A DNA stretch of 60,000 bases from Bolinopsis microptera. Lineage: Eukaryota; Ctenophora; Tentaculata; Lobata; Bolinopsidae. Location of the stretch: contig NC_087079.1 in the NCBI RefSeq assembly GCF_026151205.1, positions 8,858,635 through 8,918,634 of the forward strand. The letters are read 5' to 3'. The notes under the pieces are model-generated. The model did no database searches and was not told the origin of the DNA. It saw nothing but the letters and a program-made list of their open reading frames with translations. Shown piece by piece: positions 12,411-24,974 of the stretch; the first letter of the stretch is position 1, and every line of letters begins with the position of its first letter. Position numbers and translations under genes: made by a program.

Positions 12411-13220
12411 CCCTTTTGAGGAGCCGGCTGCGCGTACGTACGTACGTACGTGCGTACCGCGCGCTCAGGACTGATAACAATAGTGTTAGGTGTCTAACAA
12501 TCTCAGATTAGCGGCTTACATTCACGGTGTATTTGGGCGGGAAGACAGTATCAAAACAGTGATGGCGGTAGAATGTAGGATCTTCACAGAATTCATTAAA
12601 ATAATCGATGAAACGTAAAAAAGTCATATTTGTAAGCTAAATTTAACTTCTATTCAAATAATACAGTTTCATTAACTTAAATTAATAAAATTCAATAAAA
12701 ATACTGCCATAAATAAGGTTTAGTAATAATGTATAGCACTAAAGCAGGTGTCGTAATAAAACGTGAAAATTTACTGTTACCAATATTTCCAAAATCTGAT
12801 ATTCAAATCCGCCAGTGAAACCAATACTGGTCTTACTGCACAGTTCCACTATTACCTGTTTTGCTACTTGATAATATGGCCAGCCAATGAAATACTTATA
12901 GAAAATAAGGAGAGGGTGTTATTTTCAGCTATCTTAACCGCCAAATTTCACTGGTTACAATTAAGTGTTATGTTCAAACAATCCCAATTGTTCTCCTTTC
13001 AAATGAACAGCATTTCATATTGCACAAATCCTAACTTAGCCACTGTACGTTACAGATATAATTACATTAGTGCAATTCCAGGAAGTGCTAGATATCTGAC
13101 CGCATGGAAAATTCTTTTCTTTCTCACATTTCGTAACGTTTTATGGAAACAACTCTGAACAAAGTACTCTCGATCAACAGTACTCTATCACTCGAAATTT
13201 ACAGAATGTCTAAATGTTAA
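12411..13220. other. 3' flank of the STAG fragment, including an (ACGT)n run
   Basis: GCGTACGTACGTACGTACGT at about 12432 is a short self-complementary run, repeated at 26814. The open frame at 12763-13158 is not conserved in the second version, where one substitution introduces a stop, so I do not call it a gene. This stretch probably holds STAG 3' UTR. Confidence 0.5.
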
Positions 13221-15141
13221 CTATTGAACATAGTTTCCAGATCCACTGGCTGATTGCCAATTGTCAATAACATAGTCCTCCCTCGGTCTCTTCACCTCCA
13301 TCACTCTCATAGGACTGCCCATCATCTTGCGTTTTCCAGTTCCGTAGTACATGTACGGTTCTGACATACTACCGACAAGTGCTGTACGGTATGTTCGGAG
13401 CGGTCCCCATTCTATCTCATCCTCTGGAATTTCTCCCTCCTTCATAAGCTGCTCCTCCAAGAATGCCAGCAATCCTTTAGGTCCCTTCTTGTCGATATCC
13501 ATTAGTTTGAAGGTTGTTTCAGCTAGGATATCGAAGAAGACAATGTTGGACGGAGGACTGCCATCTGGTGGACCATTACGCAACAGACAGTAAATAATGC
13601 CCTCTCTATGGAACGTGACCACTGCCTGTCTTGACTTATAGTTATCCACACCAGCCATAAGGGCGAACCTATGAGCCAGATCCTTGATCTTGGTCCATTC
13701 CTCTGATGATCTGTCTATCCTGCCTTCGTTCTGATCTCTCAACTCCTCGAACAACTGCTCCAAACTCAGCAGCTGTGTCCTCATACATTTGGTTCGGTTC
13801 AGCTCTCGAGCCTTGGACATCATCTGTTTTACAATATCTCCGTAGTCCTGGTATGATTTTACGTATTGAGCAAAGATGGGGGCTGCAAGTCTCATTTCTA
13901 TGATGTTGAAGGCGATGAGTTTTCCGAAGGAGGCTAATACACGACGTTTTTCGATCAATACTTCTGTCTTAGCTGAGGGAATTTTGACTTATTTATCAGA
14001 TCTTTAAATAAAAAAAAGGAATGAACAATTATTTCTGATTATAGCGCATAGTCTAAAAATGGCATTGAGTTTTGACCTGGGAATGTAAGTTAGACTAGCA
14101 AGATAGATTCTTAGCTTTAGTATCTATCATGTTCTGCTAACTCTTCATTTGTGGAGCTTGTATCATCTGAGTTGCATATAAAGCAAGGCAGACTTCTTTT
14201 CTCCACTTTCATTCAGGCAAACTGATCAACCACAAAGTTGCATATAACCACCAATAAAATCTCACCTTCTTCATCCTCGTCGTCCTGGAACTGAGGGGGT
14301 TCTTCTTCAGCGAATACAGTTGTCATGACGTAATCCCTCAACCTGAACGAGAATACCTTAGTTTTTACATTCCTTAAAAACGTGACCTTTCTTTAAAACA
14401 TTGCAACCAAAAACAGTTTCGATAGAAATGTAAGTTAGACTAGCAAGATACATTCGTAGCTTTAGTATAAAATCTTGTTCTGTTAACTTTTAATCTGCGG
14501 AGTTTGTATCATCTGACTTGCATATAGAGCAGTCAGACTTCTTTTCTCCAATTAATTTATAAAACCTGTAATCATAAAATCTTGTGGTTAAACTACGCCT
14601 CAAAACAAGGACACGATATTATTAGATTATGTTGAGAGTACATACCTGATTTGAACTGATTTATCGGGTACTACAATCAGAGAACTGTAGTTAGGGTTTT
14701 GTTTGAGTTGTGGAGCAAATATAATCAGCATATCACACACCTGAGGGAGACTTTAATTAGACTTTAATTGGAAATAACGGGAACGCTGGTTCATTAAGTG
14801 GTATGTATCTTATTGATGTAAGAAATCATGGCATATCATGATGCAAATTATGGAAAATTAAACTAATTTAATGAACAGAAAAAACTAAAAAAGGAAAATA
14901 AGCTAATGCCGATAGCCGGGTAATATTACCGTGATAAAAGCCTCCTTCTGCACTCCAGCCACACCGAACTGAATCAGCTCATCACACTGCTGAATCAGCT
15001 GAACGACTGACTTCCTAAGTTTCTTCAGCTCCGCCTTGCTAGGCTCACTGGGGTTTGTCCTGTAGAGGGCCCAGGATAGGATGACTTGCATTAACATGAC
15101 GGCTGTTGCTGTGATATCGTCGTTTATCTGCTGCTGGTTGG
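13221..15141 (-). pseudogene. Second version of STAG coding exons 14-17
   Basis: Exons 14930-15141, 14646-14740, 14266-14342 and 13221-13972 have the same lengths (212, 95, 77 and 752 bases), splice sites and phases as exons 14-17 of the complete gene at 27603-29526. The longest frame, 245 residues, is identical in protein. I count seven differences in 738 bases, all synonymous. No exons 1-13 accompany it; the sequence beyond turns unreadable at 16743 and then hits an N gap. I infer an allele or overlapping contig end rather than a second gene. If the locus were truly duplicated it would be a 3' fragment without a start. Confidence 0.9.
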
Positions 15142-16383
15142 CTGAAGGGGTGTTAGTGGTTAGTGGTTAGTGGTTAGTGGTGGTAAGTGGTGGGAGTGGT
15201 GTTAGTATTGAGAATAAGAAATGTTTATTAAGGAGAAAAGTTGCTGGCTTGCTAGTGGTGACTGTTGAATTAATTAGCGTAGTGTAAATAGTGTTAAGGT
15301 TCTTCGAAAAATGTATTCATTCTAATACTCGTAGCACATAATTGCATAATAAGTAGCACGTTTCGTCAGAAGTTCCTGATCACATTTACTACACATAGGA
15401 TTGCTAATTTATTTTGAACGAATGTTTAAAAATTTTCATCATACACATACGACGTAGTGTTTCGAAATATATGGCAGTCAACTATTATCCTCATCGAATC
15501 CAAACCATTTATTGCGAATTAGTTCAACATAATAGAAGTCATGTTATAGTCGTTGTTTCAATAGTAGGGCAGTTTCTCGCTGCAGTTCCTTTGTGTCGTC
15601 TCTAGTCGACAACATTCATGGAGAAATTTGCAGGTAGTCAATACGTAAAAGAACCTTGATAAATCCTTAATCCAGGCACCTCCGCTAGATTACCCATTCT
15701 TATCTGCTACGGATATAGTTGCAGTGCTGCAGAATTTGGCTAAGCTTTAATTTCTTGTGTTAAGTTTGTTGTTCAACCCATGTGATTTATGGACTGTGGT
15801 TATTGATCTTTGATTTTATATATTATTTACCTTTGCGGCGCACTAGAAATAGGGTCCAATGCAAACAAAGAGAGCTAATTTTTTAATGCCCGTCATTTTA
15901 AAGCAATTTCATCCGTCCCAAAGCTAAAGGGCTTACTTGTTAATTTAACGTTCAGTATTGATCAGCAATACAAAATGTATATTGTAAGCAAGATTTTCAA
16001 TAAAATGCCGACACATTGCTAGATCATGGGCTAAGTTACTTAGTACCCTAATTAGTACCGTAATTAGCCTCAGTACGGTACGATTTCCAAATTTCAACAA
16101 AGGCAAATTCTGTTCCAACAATTCACTACGGCAATTATATAATGATAATGTTCAAGTTGAAATTATTGGACAATGAGAAAGCTCCTACGTTATTAATCAG
16201 TGTGATTATAGTCATCTAGCACAGTAACAACATTCATTTACTTTAAAAAGTTTATACGTAGAGAATATATAGAATTTCTTTTTAGTTTTTGAGTGCTTCT
16301 ATAATGTTTAAATTTAGTTTTACAAAAAGACCTCTTGATCCTCGACTCATGGTCATGAAATGAAGACTTTTTTCACAGAGATA
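15142..16383. other. Intron 13 sequence, first version
   Basis: Corresponds to 29527-30795. It begins with a (TTAGTGG)n/(GGTAAGTGG)n simple repeat at about 15150-15200 whose copy number differs between the two versions. No exon is visible. Confidence 0.6.
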
Positions 16384-16715
16384 ATGACAATTATGGTGGG
16401 CTTATTAAAGAAGCTGCTAGCAATAATCCTCGTTACAGTCGCTATGGGATCAGAGAACCAACTTTCAGCGCCAGGTTTGTGTAAAATACAATTTTTAAAT
16501 TAGTTAAAAATTCCACGATTATTGTGATAAAAACAAATAAAGCGGGTAACATAAATAAGTAAAAACCCCCATCTTCAGATGTATCAGTAGATTGCCAAAT
16601 AGTGGAGGTGAGGGAGTATCTAAAGATGCAGTGTAACATAAACGGGACAACTTACTACAAATGTACTCACTCCAATATCTACTACCAAGTACCAATCGAG
16701 CTATGTGAATTCCAG
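16384..16715 (+). pseudogene. First two exons of the LDLa receptor, first version
   Basis: Exon 1 (16384-16474) encodes a start Met, a hydrophobic signal peptide and the mature N terminus. Exon 2 (16579-16715) ends in CEFQ before GTAAAG. Both match 30796-30886 and 30991-31127, with a few changes such as ATATGT to CTATGT (Ile to Leu). The rest of the gene is only present as the smeared text beginning at 16743. Confidence 0.85.
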
Positions 16716-16742
16716 GTAAAGTTTTGTGGTTTTATTTTAGGA

Positions 16743-19700
16743 GGGGGGGGGGGGGGGGGGGGGGCAAACCTCCCAAAAAAATTTAAAACCCTTAAACCCA
16801 AAACCCAAATTTGGGAAATTTGGGGGGAAGATTGGCCCCTCATTTTCGTTTTACCAGAAAAGCTTTTGGGCTTTCCCAAAAACGTTTTTGTTTTTAAGGC
16901 CCTCCAAAAAAAACAAAAAAAATTTCCCTTAAGGGGTTTTTGGGGGGAAAATTTTTGGCCTTTCCCGGGGCCCCCGGAAACCCTTTTTAAAATAAAAGGG
17001 AAAAACTTCCGAAGGTTTTTTTTAAAATTTTTAGCAAGTCCTTGGCATGGGGGGGGCATTTTCCTTTTAAAAGGAAGGGCCCCCCGAAAAAAAAAGGGGA
17101 GGAATGATCCAAACCATTTAAACCCCCAAAGGGGTGGGGGGAAAAACCAAAAACCCTTTTTTTCAATTTATTCCCGTTTTTTTAAGGGGGGGAAATTGGC
17201 CCCCCCCCTTTTTTTTTTGTGGGGTTCCCTTTAAAAGGTGCCGTTTTCTTATAAATACGAAAAAAATTTCGTGGGGTTCCCAAAAGGAAAAAGGGGGGGA
17301 GGAAAATTTTTGGGGAAGGGGAAAAAAACAAAACCACAAAAAAAAACGTTTTTTAAATTTTTGGTTAAAAATTTTTTTTCCATAATTCCGGGGGGAACCC
17401 AAAAATTTATCCTTTTTGGAAAAATTTAAAAATTTTTGAAAAAAAAAATAATTTTTTTTCTTTCCCAAAACAAAAACCCCCCCCTTTTCCAAAATGTTTT
17501 TTAAAACCCCCCCCGGAGGATAAAGATATGCCCGGGTTAAATATTAAAACCCCGGGGGTTGGGGAAATTTTTTTTATTGTTCCCAAAAAAAAAAAAAAAT
17601 TTGGATTGAGGGAAAAAAAAATTTGGCCCAAGGGGGGAAAGTTTTGGTTTTTTTTAAACCAAAAAATGGCCCAAGGGGGGGCCCAAAAAATGTTTTAAAA
17701 TAAAAAAAGTTTTAAAAAAATTGGTTTAAATTTTTTTTATTAAATATTTTTTTAAAAAAATTTTTCCCAAGGGTTTCCCCCCTGTTTGTTTTAAAAAATT
17801 TGGGGTTAAATGGGGCCGGTTTTTTTAGAAAAAAAACTTTTTCAAGGATAAAAAAACCGAAAAATGGGCCCCACCGGGGAAAAAAAGTAAGCTTGTTTAT
17901 CTAAGTTTGGGGGACGAAAATTTGGGGGTTTTTAAATTTAAAGGGAAAATTCCCCAAAAAATTAAAAAATTTGGGGGGAAAATTTTTTGTTTTACAAAAA
18001 AAACCCTTTTTAAAAAAAAGGGGGAAAAAAGGGGGTTTTCCTGAAAAATTTGGGGAAACCCCCAAAAATTTTTTTTTTTTGGGAAACCCCCCCCCCCGGG
18101 GTTGGGTTTCCCTTTGCGGGGCGGGGTTTTTTTTTCAAGGGGGGAAATGGTTTTTTGGAAAAAATAAAGAGGGAAACCCGGAATTTTAATTTGGGGCATG
18201 AAAAAAAATTTTAAAAAGGGGAAAACCCAAAAAAACCCCCCCGGGGGTCCGGAAAAAAAATTAAATCCCCCCCAACTAAAAAAAAACAGGGTGGGGGAAA
18301 TTTTTCCCCTTGAACTTTAAAATTTTTTTTGCCAGGATTAAAAAGGGGGGATCAAACCCCTTTGTTCTCAGGGGTTTTTGAAAACCCCGCTTTCTTTTGC
18401 GAAGTTTTATGGGAAATTTTTGGCATATTTTACACCCTTTCCACGTGTTTTTGAAAACCCCCTTTATTAAAAATGGGCTAGAAAGAAAAAAGTGATTTTT
18501 TCGGGTTTAGGGGTGGGTGTGGTGATTTTCACAAAAAATCAAGTTTTTTTTGAAGGGGGGCACAAAGATTTTTCCCCCCGGGGAAAGGGAAAAGAACGGG
18601 AAATCCCCTTTGTGAAACCTTTGGGGCCCAAATGGAAATTCGAAAAGGGGAATTTTTCCAAAAAATTTGTCAAAAAATAAGAAAAAAGGGAAAAGGCCAA
18701 TTTTTCCCCCTTTAAAAACCCCGGGTGGGGGGGGATGGGGGAATTTAAAGGACTGTTTGAAAAAACAAAAAAACGGGAAAAAATTTTTCGACTCCTTGGG
18801 GAAAGGTTTTTTTGGGGAAAGGATGGGGCAAGGGAAATTTTGTAGGAAAAAATTGGCCCCCAAACCTGTTCCAATGTATTTTTGTTTTTTTTCCACCCTT
18901 TTCGGGGAAGGAATTTTGAAAAAATTATTTGGGACAATCTTTTGGGGGGGCCGGGGAAATGGGCAAATTGCCCATAAAAGGGGCCCCCCCAAATTTTGGG
19001 GGAATTTCCCAAGGGGAAAAATTCCCCTTTGGGGGTTTTTTCAAAAATTTTTTAAGGGGAATTTTTGAAAAAATAAAGGGAAAAAATTTTTAAAATAGGG
19101 GAAATATTTTTAAAACCGGGGTTAGAGAATTTGGAAAAAAGGGGGCCCCCCCCTTTGGAAAAAAACACTCAAAAAACCCCCCTAAAATACACAATTCCCC
19201 CTTTTATTGAAAAAATTTTTGGGGGGAAAACCCAAATCCAGGGCCGATAAAAAAGGGTTGCCTTTTTTAAAAAACTAACCCTCACCGTTTTTTTGCGGGG
19301 GTTTTGGTTTTTTGGGGGGAAAAACTTTTGGGGGCCCCCTTAAAAACTTTGGGGAGTGGGAAAATTTTTTAAGGGAAAAAGGTTTTCCGGGATCCCGAAA
19401 AACCCGTTTTTAAATTTTTAAAATTTTTGTTTTTAAAAAATTAAGCCCCCAAAACGGGGGGTTCACTTTGAGGGGGAAAAAAACTAATTGGGGGGCTGTT
19501 TTGGGGCCCTTTAAAAAAAAGGGAAAATTTGTTTAAAAACCCTTTTTCCCCTTTTTTAAAAAATGGGGGGTATTTGGGGGGTTTTCCCATGTTTTAAAGG
19601 GTTTTTTTGGGGTTTGGTGGATAAAAAATGGGGAAAAGTTTTTGGGGGAAAAAAAAACTGCCAAAAACCCTTTTCAAAAAATGGAAAAAAAAAGGGGAAA

Positions 19701-22700
19701 AAAAGATCCCCGGCCCTTTAAAAGGGGGTTTTTAAAATGGGGGGCCATGGGGAAAAGGGGAAGATTTTCAGGGTGGGAAAGCTTAAAACACTTTAAAAAT
19801 TTTTATTGGGTAAAACCCCTTTTTTGGGCGGGGATTTTTTGTGGGTTAAATTGGGGGCTTTTTTGGGCCCACTTTTTTAACCCCCCAAAGATAGTTTTTG
19901 CGGGGAAAAAAGGAAATTTAATTTATTGGAAGGAAAAATTTTTTGGGGGTTTGGGGTCCTTTTTCAAAACTCTTGGGAAAAAAAATTGGTTTTAAATTTT
20001 CTTGAAATCAACCTTTGGGGGGGCTTTTATGGGTTGGGGGCTTTTTTCTGGTTTGTTTTTAACCAATAGGGTTTTTGTTTTCCCCAAAAGGGGGGGGGGA
20101 AAATTTTCTTTTCAAAAAAAAAGGGGGGGTTCGGGGGGAAAAAAAAGTGGTTAACCCTTTTTCGGCTTTTTGGGGGTGGTAGGTTTTCCAAAGGGTCTCC
20201 AATTTTTTCCGGGTTTTCTTTGGTGGTTACAGCTTGGTAGGGCTCATCCCAAAAAAGGGGAAATTTTCGAGGGGGCCTGGGGAAAAAAAAATTTGGAAAA
20301 AAAAATGGGATAAAAATTTCCTTTTTTGGGCCTTTTGGGGGGGCTATCGTGTTTTTTCTAGCTTCATTCCCCCCAATATCGGGACCTGCCCTTACCGGGG
20401 GCAAGGGGGGGCTTGAGGGGGGGGGTTTTTTTGAATTGGGTTTTCCTCTATGACAAAAAAAAAAACAAAATTTTCGTCGGGGGGGTCCAACAAAAAAAAA
20501 ACACGCGCGGGGTTTTTGGGGGGGAAAAAATTTCCCATTCAAAAATTTTTGGGGGAAAACCAAAATTTTACCCGGTCAAAAGATTTTTGGGGGGTTTTTT
20601 GTGGGGAAGGAAAAATGTTTTTTTCCCCGAGGGGGGGGGAAAGGCGGGGGGCCCCTGGGTTCAAGCTAAAAACTTTTTTTTGGGAAAACCGAAAGGAAGG
20701 TTTTGTTTGTTCAATAATTTTTTTTTTTTACCCCAAAAAGATCCTCCAAAGGCCTTTTTACACCCCCCCTTTTTGGGGCTCTCCTTTAAAAAATTTGCCC
20801 TTCTTTTTTTAATTTTAAATTGGGCTCTTTTTTTATTTTGCCTTTTAAAAATTTTCATGTAGGTAACCTCGTCTTTTTTTCCAAATAGGAGAAATTGTTT
20901 GAAAATGAAAGGGTTTGGCCTTTTTAAAGGGGGGATTTTTTCTTCATTTTCAAAAATTTAAGGTTAAAAAAAAAAACAATTTTTAAATTTTTTAGGGGTT
21001 TTTTTTTGTTTGGGGGGGGCCCTTTTGGGGTTTTTGTTGGGCAGGATTGCAATATTTTTCTTTTTGGTTTTGATCCCCTTTACCCTTTGGGATGGGAAAA
21101 ATTTTTTCGGGTATGGGGTCCTTTTCCCATCAACTTTTGTCATAAAACCCCTTAAAATTTTTGATCCTACCTCGGTTTTTTTTTTCAAGGGGGAGCTTTT
21201 AAAAAACGCGAAGGGGTATTAAAAAAAATTCCCGTCCCAATTTTCCCTTTTATACGTTTCCCAACCCTTTTCTTTTAAGGAGGAAAAAAAATTTTACTGG
21301 GAAGCAGAAAATTTTGGAAAAAAAAACCCCAAAAAGGGGGGGGGCCAAAACCCAAGGCCCCCCCTCTGTTTCTTCGGGCCCAAAACCCCCAAGACGAGAA
21401 TGAGGGGGCAAAATTTTTTTGGAAAAAAGGGGGATATTTACAGGGGGTTTTTGTTTACCCCCCAAAAAAACCTATTTTTCCTAGGTGAGCGTCATGCTCT
21501 CCGGATGAGAGAAAAACAGGATTGTCTAAACCCAGAAATGATCTAAAAAACGTTGCAGTAGGGTGGTTTTTCACGACAACTGACATTGAGGACAAAAAAA
21601 AAAAATTAAAAAACGAAAACCTTTTGGCCTTTTTAAAAGGAATTAAAACAGCCGGTTGCGCCATTGGGGCCCGACTAGTACTTACAAGGGTCCTTTACAG
21701 ATCGTCTGAGTAAACGATCGATCAATTTCTTGATACGTGCACCTATAAAAAGGGGCAAAATTTTTCTAAAACAGAAATAAAAACCCCAACAAGACCAACG
21801 CCACTCTGATTCTCGGCCCCCCCAAAGACGAGAATGGGATTTTTGAGGGGAAGAAGAGAGATTTTTCACTTTCCGGGCCCACCAACACCTATTTTTCCTA
21901 GAGCGGGGAGCTTTCATGTTTCCCCGGGGAGACGAAAGAAAAAACTATTGTCTAAAGCATAATGATACTGAAACTTTGCATATGGTGGTTTGGTGCACGA
22001 AATGCTTTTGAGGATGAAAAAAAAAAAATTAAACAAAATTTGTTTGTCCTTTTAAAGAATTGAACAGGGGTGGGGGGCCTTTTTTGGCCCCCCCGAAGGA
22101 ATGTACTCATATTTACTTAAAAACCCCAAAAAAAATTGCCCCTATTTTTTGGACGTTTGTTTTTTTAAAAACCCCCTTTGTCAAAATTTTTCAAGAGAAA
22201 AATAATTTTCTAAATGAATTTATTTTTTATTTGCAAAACTTAAAACACAAAAAAGTGCTGCACCAGGTTTCAACCTGGTTTCTGCGGCCCCAACGGGGGG
22301 CCCTAACCCCCGGGGACGATCGCAGCTTTAGCCACCGTAGCGCGATAAAAAGGGGGGAAATTAAGATTACTTTCATTGAAGACTTGCCCATTATATTTAA
22401 AATTCAAACACAGAATCTTGCCGGGTTTTTTGGGGTTAAATATAAACATTAAACATGTCATGTAAATTTTCGAAACAAAACTCTGCAACTTAATCTGAAC
22501 GTTTAACAGCTGTTATTTATTTATTATTTTTGGCAAGCAATGGCAAGATATTTTTTTAACTGATTTTAGACGACTGCAGCCTAATAACTTTTCGATCAAA
22601 ATGATAATGGTAAGTTTTGAGCTCAGAGCAGCGAAGGGCCACAATTATATAAGATAAATTCTCAAAACAGCGCGATGCTTCTTATTCTGCCATGTTGTCC

Positions 22701-23566
22701 TTGGGGAAAAAAGTGTCCGGCTGGGGGGCTACAGTTTTTCCCTAACGGGAATGAACCCCGGGGTGTGCGGGGCTATTAAAAACCCGGCCCCGAACACTTC
22801 CGTCTCAATTTTTTATTTTTTGGGGTAATATTTTTTATTAAAATTTCAATTCTTTTTTTTATCTAAGGGATGGAAAAAAATTAGTGGAAAAACCACAATT
22901 CCAAATTACACTGCAGTTGGGGGAAAAATATCTCCACAAAAATTATTTTGGTAAAAGCAACTGTAAAATATCCACGTAAAAAAACCCTACACCCCCTATT
23001 TTTGTAGAAAGGTCGTTTTTTTTTATGCGACATTTTTTATCAAAAACCAAAAAAAGTGCGGCCCGGATTCGAAAAAACCTGGGTTTTGCGGGGACAACGC
23101 AGGGGGCCCAACCCCCTAAGACGTTCGCAGCTACAGCTACCTTAGGGGCAAATAAAGAGGAAATGAAAATAAAAGATAATATTATAAATTCAAAAATAAT
23201 AAAAAAGTATTAAATTTTGGAAAAATTCGCGATTAAATTTGAAATTTATTTTTTTTTCAAGCGATTATTTTTAAAAAAAACCTGAGATGAGCGCAAGCTT
23301 TTACCCCAAGCCCGTAAGTAGGGGAATTAGCAGAGAAAAAAAATATTTTTGGGGGTAAGGGAAACCATGATTGGTAATAATCTCTAAGACAGTTAATTGA
23401 GAAAGGGTGACAAAATGTTAGTGGCCGGGCTAATTTTTTCCCCCCCACCCCGATTCGAAAAACCCGAAAAAATTCTGCATGGCAGTCAAACCTTTTAAAA
23501 ACTGACTACGGGAATTTTCCCAGATTCCGTCGAAATTTTTGAAAATAATTAAATTTTTTTTAAAAT
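16743..23566. other. Corrupted copy of 31155-~36775 (homopolymer-smeared sequence)
   Basis: From the poly-G tract at 16743-16764 on, almost every base is drawn out into runs of A, C, G or T. Recognisable anchors remain in order: TTCACTTTGAGGG (19461) vs 33137; GGCTATCGTGTTTTTT (20341) vs GGCTATCGTGTTGCTA (33821); CGTCATGCTCTCCGGATGA (21490) vs 34733; the tRNA-His body at 22257-22326 vs 35482-35552; a second one at about 23057-23131 vs 36270-36340. The corrupt version is about 1.2 kb longer. All open frames inside it (rich in Phe, Lys, Gly and Pro) are artefacts. I read it as an unpolished contig tail. Confidence 0.92.
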
Positions 23567-23666
23567 NNNNNNNNNNNNNNNNNNNNNNNNNNNNNNNNNN
23601 NNNNNNNNNNNNNNNNNNNNNNNNNNNNNNNNNNNNNNNNNNNNNNNNNNNNNNNNNNNNNNNNNN
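23567..23666. other. Assembly gap, 100 N
   Basis: Exactly 100 N, the conventional length for a gap of unknown size. The left contig ends in sequence equivalent to about 36775; the right contig starts at the tip of a transposon. Confidence 0.99.
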
Positions 23667-23669
23667 GTA

Positions 23670-24971
23670 CAGGGTGGCCCATAAGTGACTACCCACACGC
23701 AACCTCTTAATAACTCACGTAATTCGTCTCCAAATTGCACCAAAATTTCAGAGATTATAGATATGGGTCAAACTTAGATTTCCTGAAAGTTTCGTAAGCC
23801 ACGCCCAATTACAGTGGGCGTGGCGTGACACTCCCTCTTTTTTCACTATTGTCTTCATAAAATGAGAACGCTTTAAGCTAAGAACTCAAAATTTTTTGCA
23901 CACATTTGGCTTGATAATTGAAAACCTTTCCCAAAGTTTCAAGTTCATTGGTTAAAATATGGCTAAGTTATGACCATTTCAAAACTCATCGGATACGTGA
24001 TCCGAGCACTCAGTCAGTGATCTCGTCACTTGGTTAATGGCCTGTTTGGCTCACATGCACCGCTTGGTTGGTTGCAGCCTGCTTATGGGCCGGCCTATAC
24101 AGCTGACTGCACCTAAAACGCTATCACACGAATTTATGGTGGTGTCACCATTTCAGGCCCAGGGCTTGTTAGCCCTGCTAGTCACAGGTTCCTTACAATC
24201 AATAAAAAGGAATGAACCATCCATTGAATCATCGAACCGGGCCTACCTAATCACAAAGAAACACAAACATTTGGACCGTGATTTCCAATCGAGGATAGAT
24301 TTCGCCAACACATTCCTGTCCAAGCAGAATGTGGATCCCTACTTTGAGGACGAAATCTGGTACAGCGACAAGGCCATATAAACGGATATGTCAACTCCCA
24401 GAATGCAATTCACTGGGGCTCTACTAGACCGGATGAAGTGGTGGAGAGAACGGCTTTTCCTGAAAAGTCACGATCTGGTTTTTATCCTAAAAATTTGTGT
24501 TTCCCTTTCTAGCAAAGTCATCATCGGTATCCAATCAAAGCCTAATGAACCTCATTAATACACGCTAACGCCTTACTCTTGATCAGATTGGGTGACGAGA
24601 TCACTAATTGAGTGCAAATATCACTGACTGAGTGCTCGGATCACATATCCGATGGATTTTAAAATGGTCATAACTCAGCCATATTTTAACCAATGAACTT
24701 GAAACTTTTGGAAAAGTTTTCAATTATCGAGCCAAATGTGTGCAAAAAATTTTGAGTTCTTAGCTTAAAGCGTTCTCATTTTATGAAGACAATAGTGAAA
24801 AAAGAGGGAGTGTCACGCCACGCCCACTGTAATTGGGCGTGGCTTACGAAACTTTCAGGAAATCTAAGTTTGACCCATATCTATAATCTCTGAAATTTTG
24901 GTGCAATTTGGAGACGAATTACGTGAGTTATTAAGAGGTTGCGTGTGGGTAGTCACTTATGGGCCACCCTG
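23670..24971. mobile_element. Mariner-type element with ~360-bp inverted termini
   Basis: The ends CAGGGTGGCCCATAAGTGAC (23670) and its reverse complement (to 24971) are flanked by TA on both sides (23668-23669 and 24972-24973), the target duplication of Tc1/mariner transposons. The inverted termini run on for about 360 bp with one ~25-bp indel. The centre keeps a transposase piece at about 24250-24380: DRDFQSRIDFANTFL, then WYSDKAI followed by a stop. This resembles the R-x-x-F-x-x-W/F-L ... (T/S)DE-A stretch around the second catalytic Asp of IS630/mariner enzymes. It is therefore an internally deleted, non-autonomous copy. Confidence 0.75.
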
Positions 24972-24974
24972 TAC

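Noticed and set aside
12763-13158. 131-codon plus-strand frame with a parallel at 27145
   Set aside because: In the second version a single base change introduces a stop at 84 codons, while the adjacent STAG exon shows only synonymous changes; no sign of protein-level selection.
13221-15141. A second, functional STAG gene
   Set aside because: Only the last four exons exist, the differences are at allelic level, and an N gap plus corrupt sequence follow; treated as an allele or overlap.
16602-22488. Many open frames of 60-210 codons rich in Phe, Lys, Gly and Pro
   Set aside because: They lie in (or run into) the homopolymer-smeared image of 31155-36775; overlapping frames on both strands show the same composition. 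Artefacts.
22257-23131. Two extra tRNA-His genes in the left contig
   Set aside because: They are corrupted images of the copies at 35482 and 36270; counting them would be double counting.
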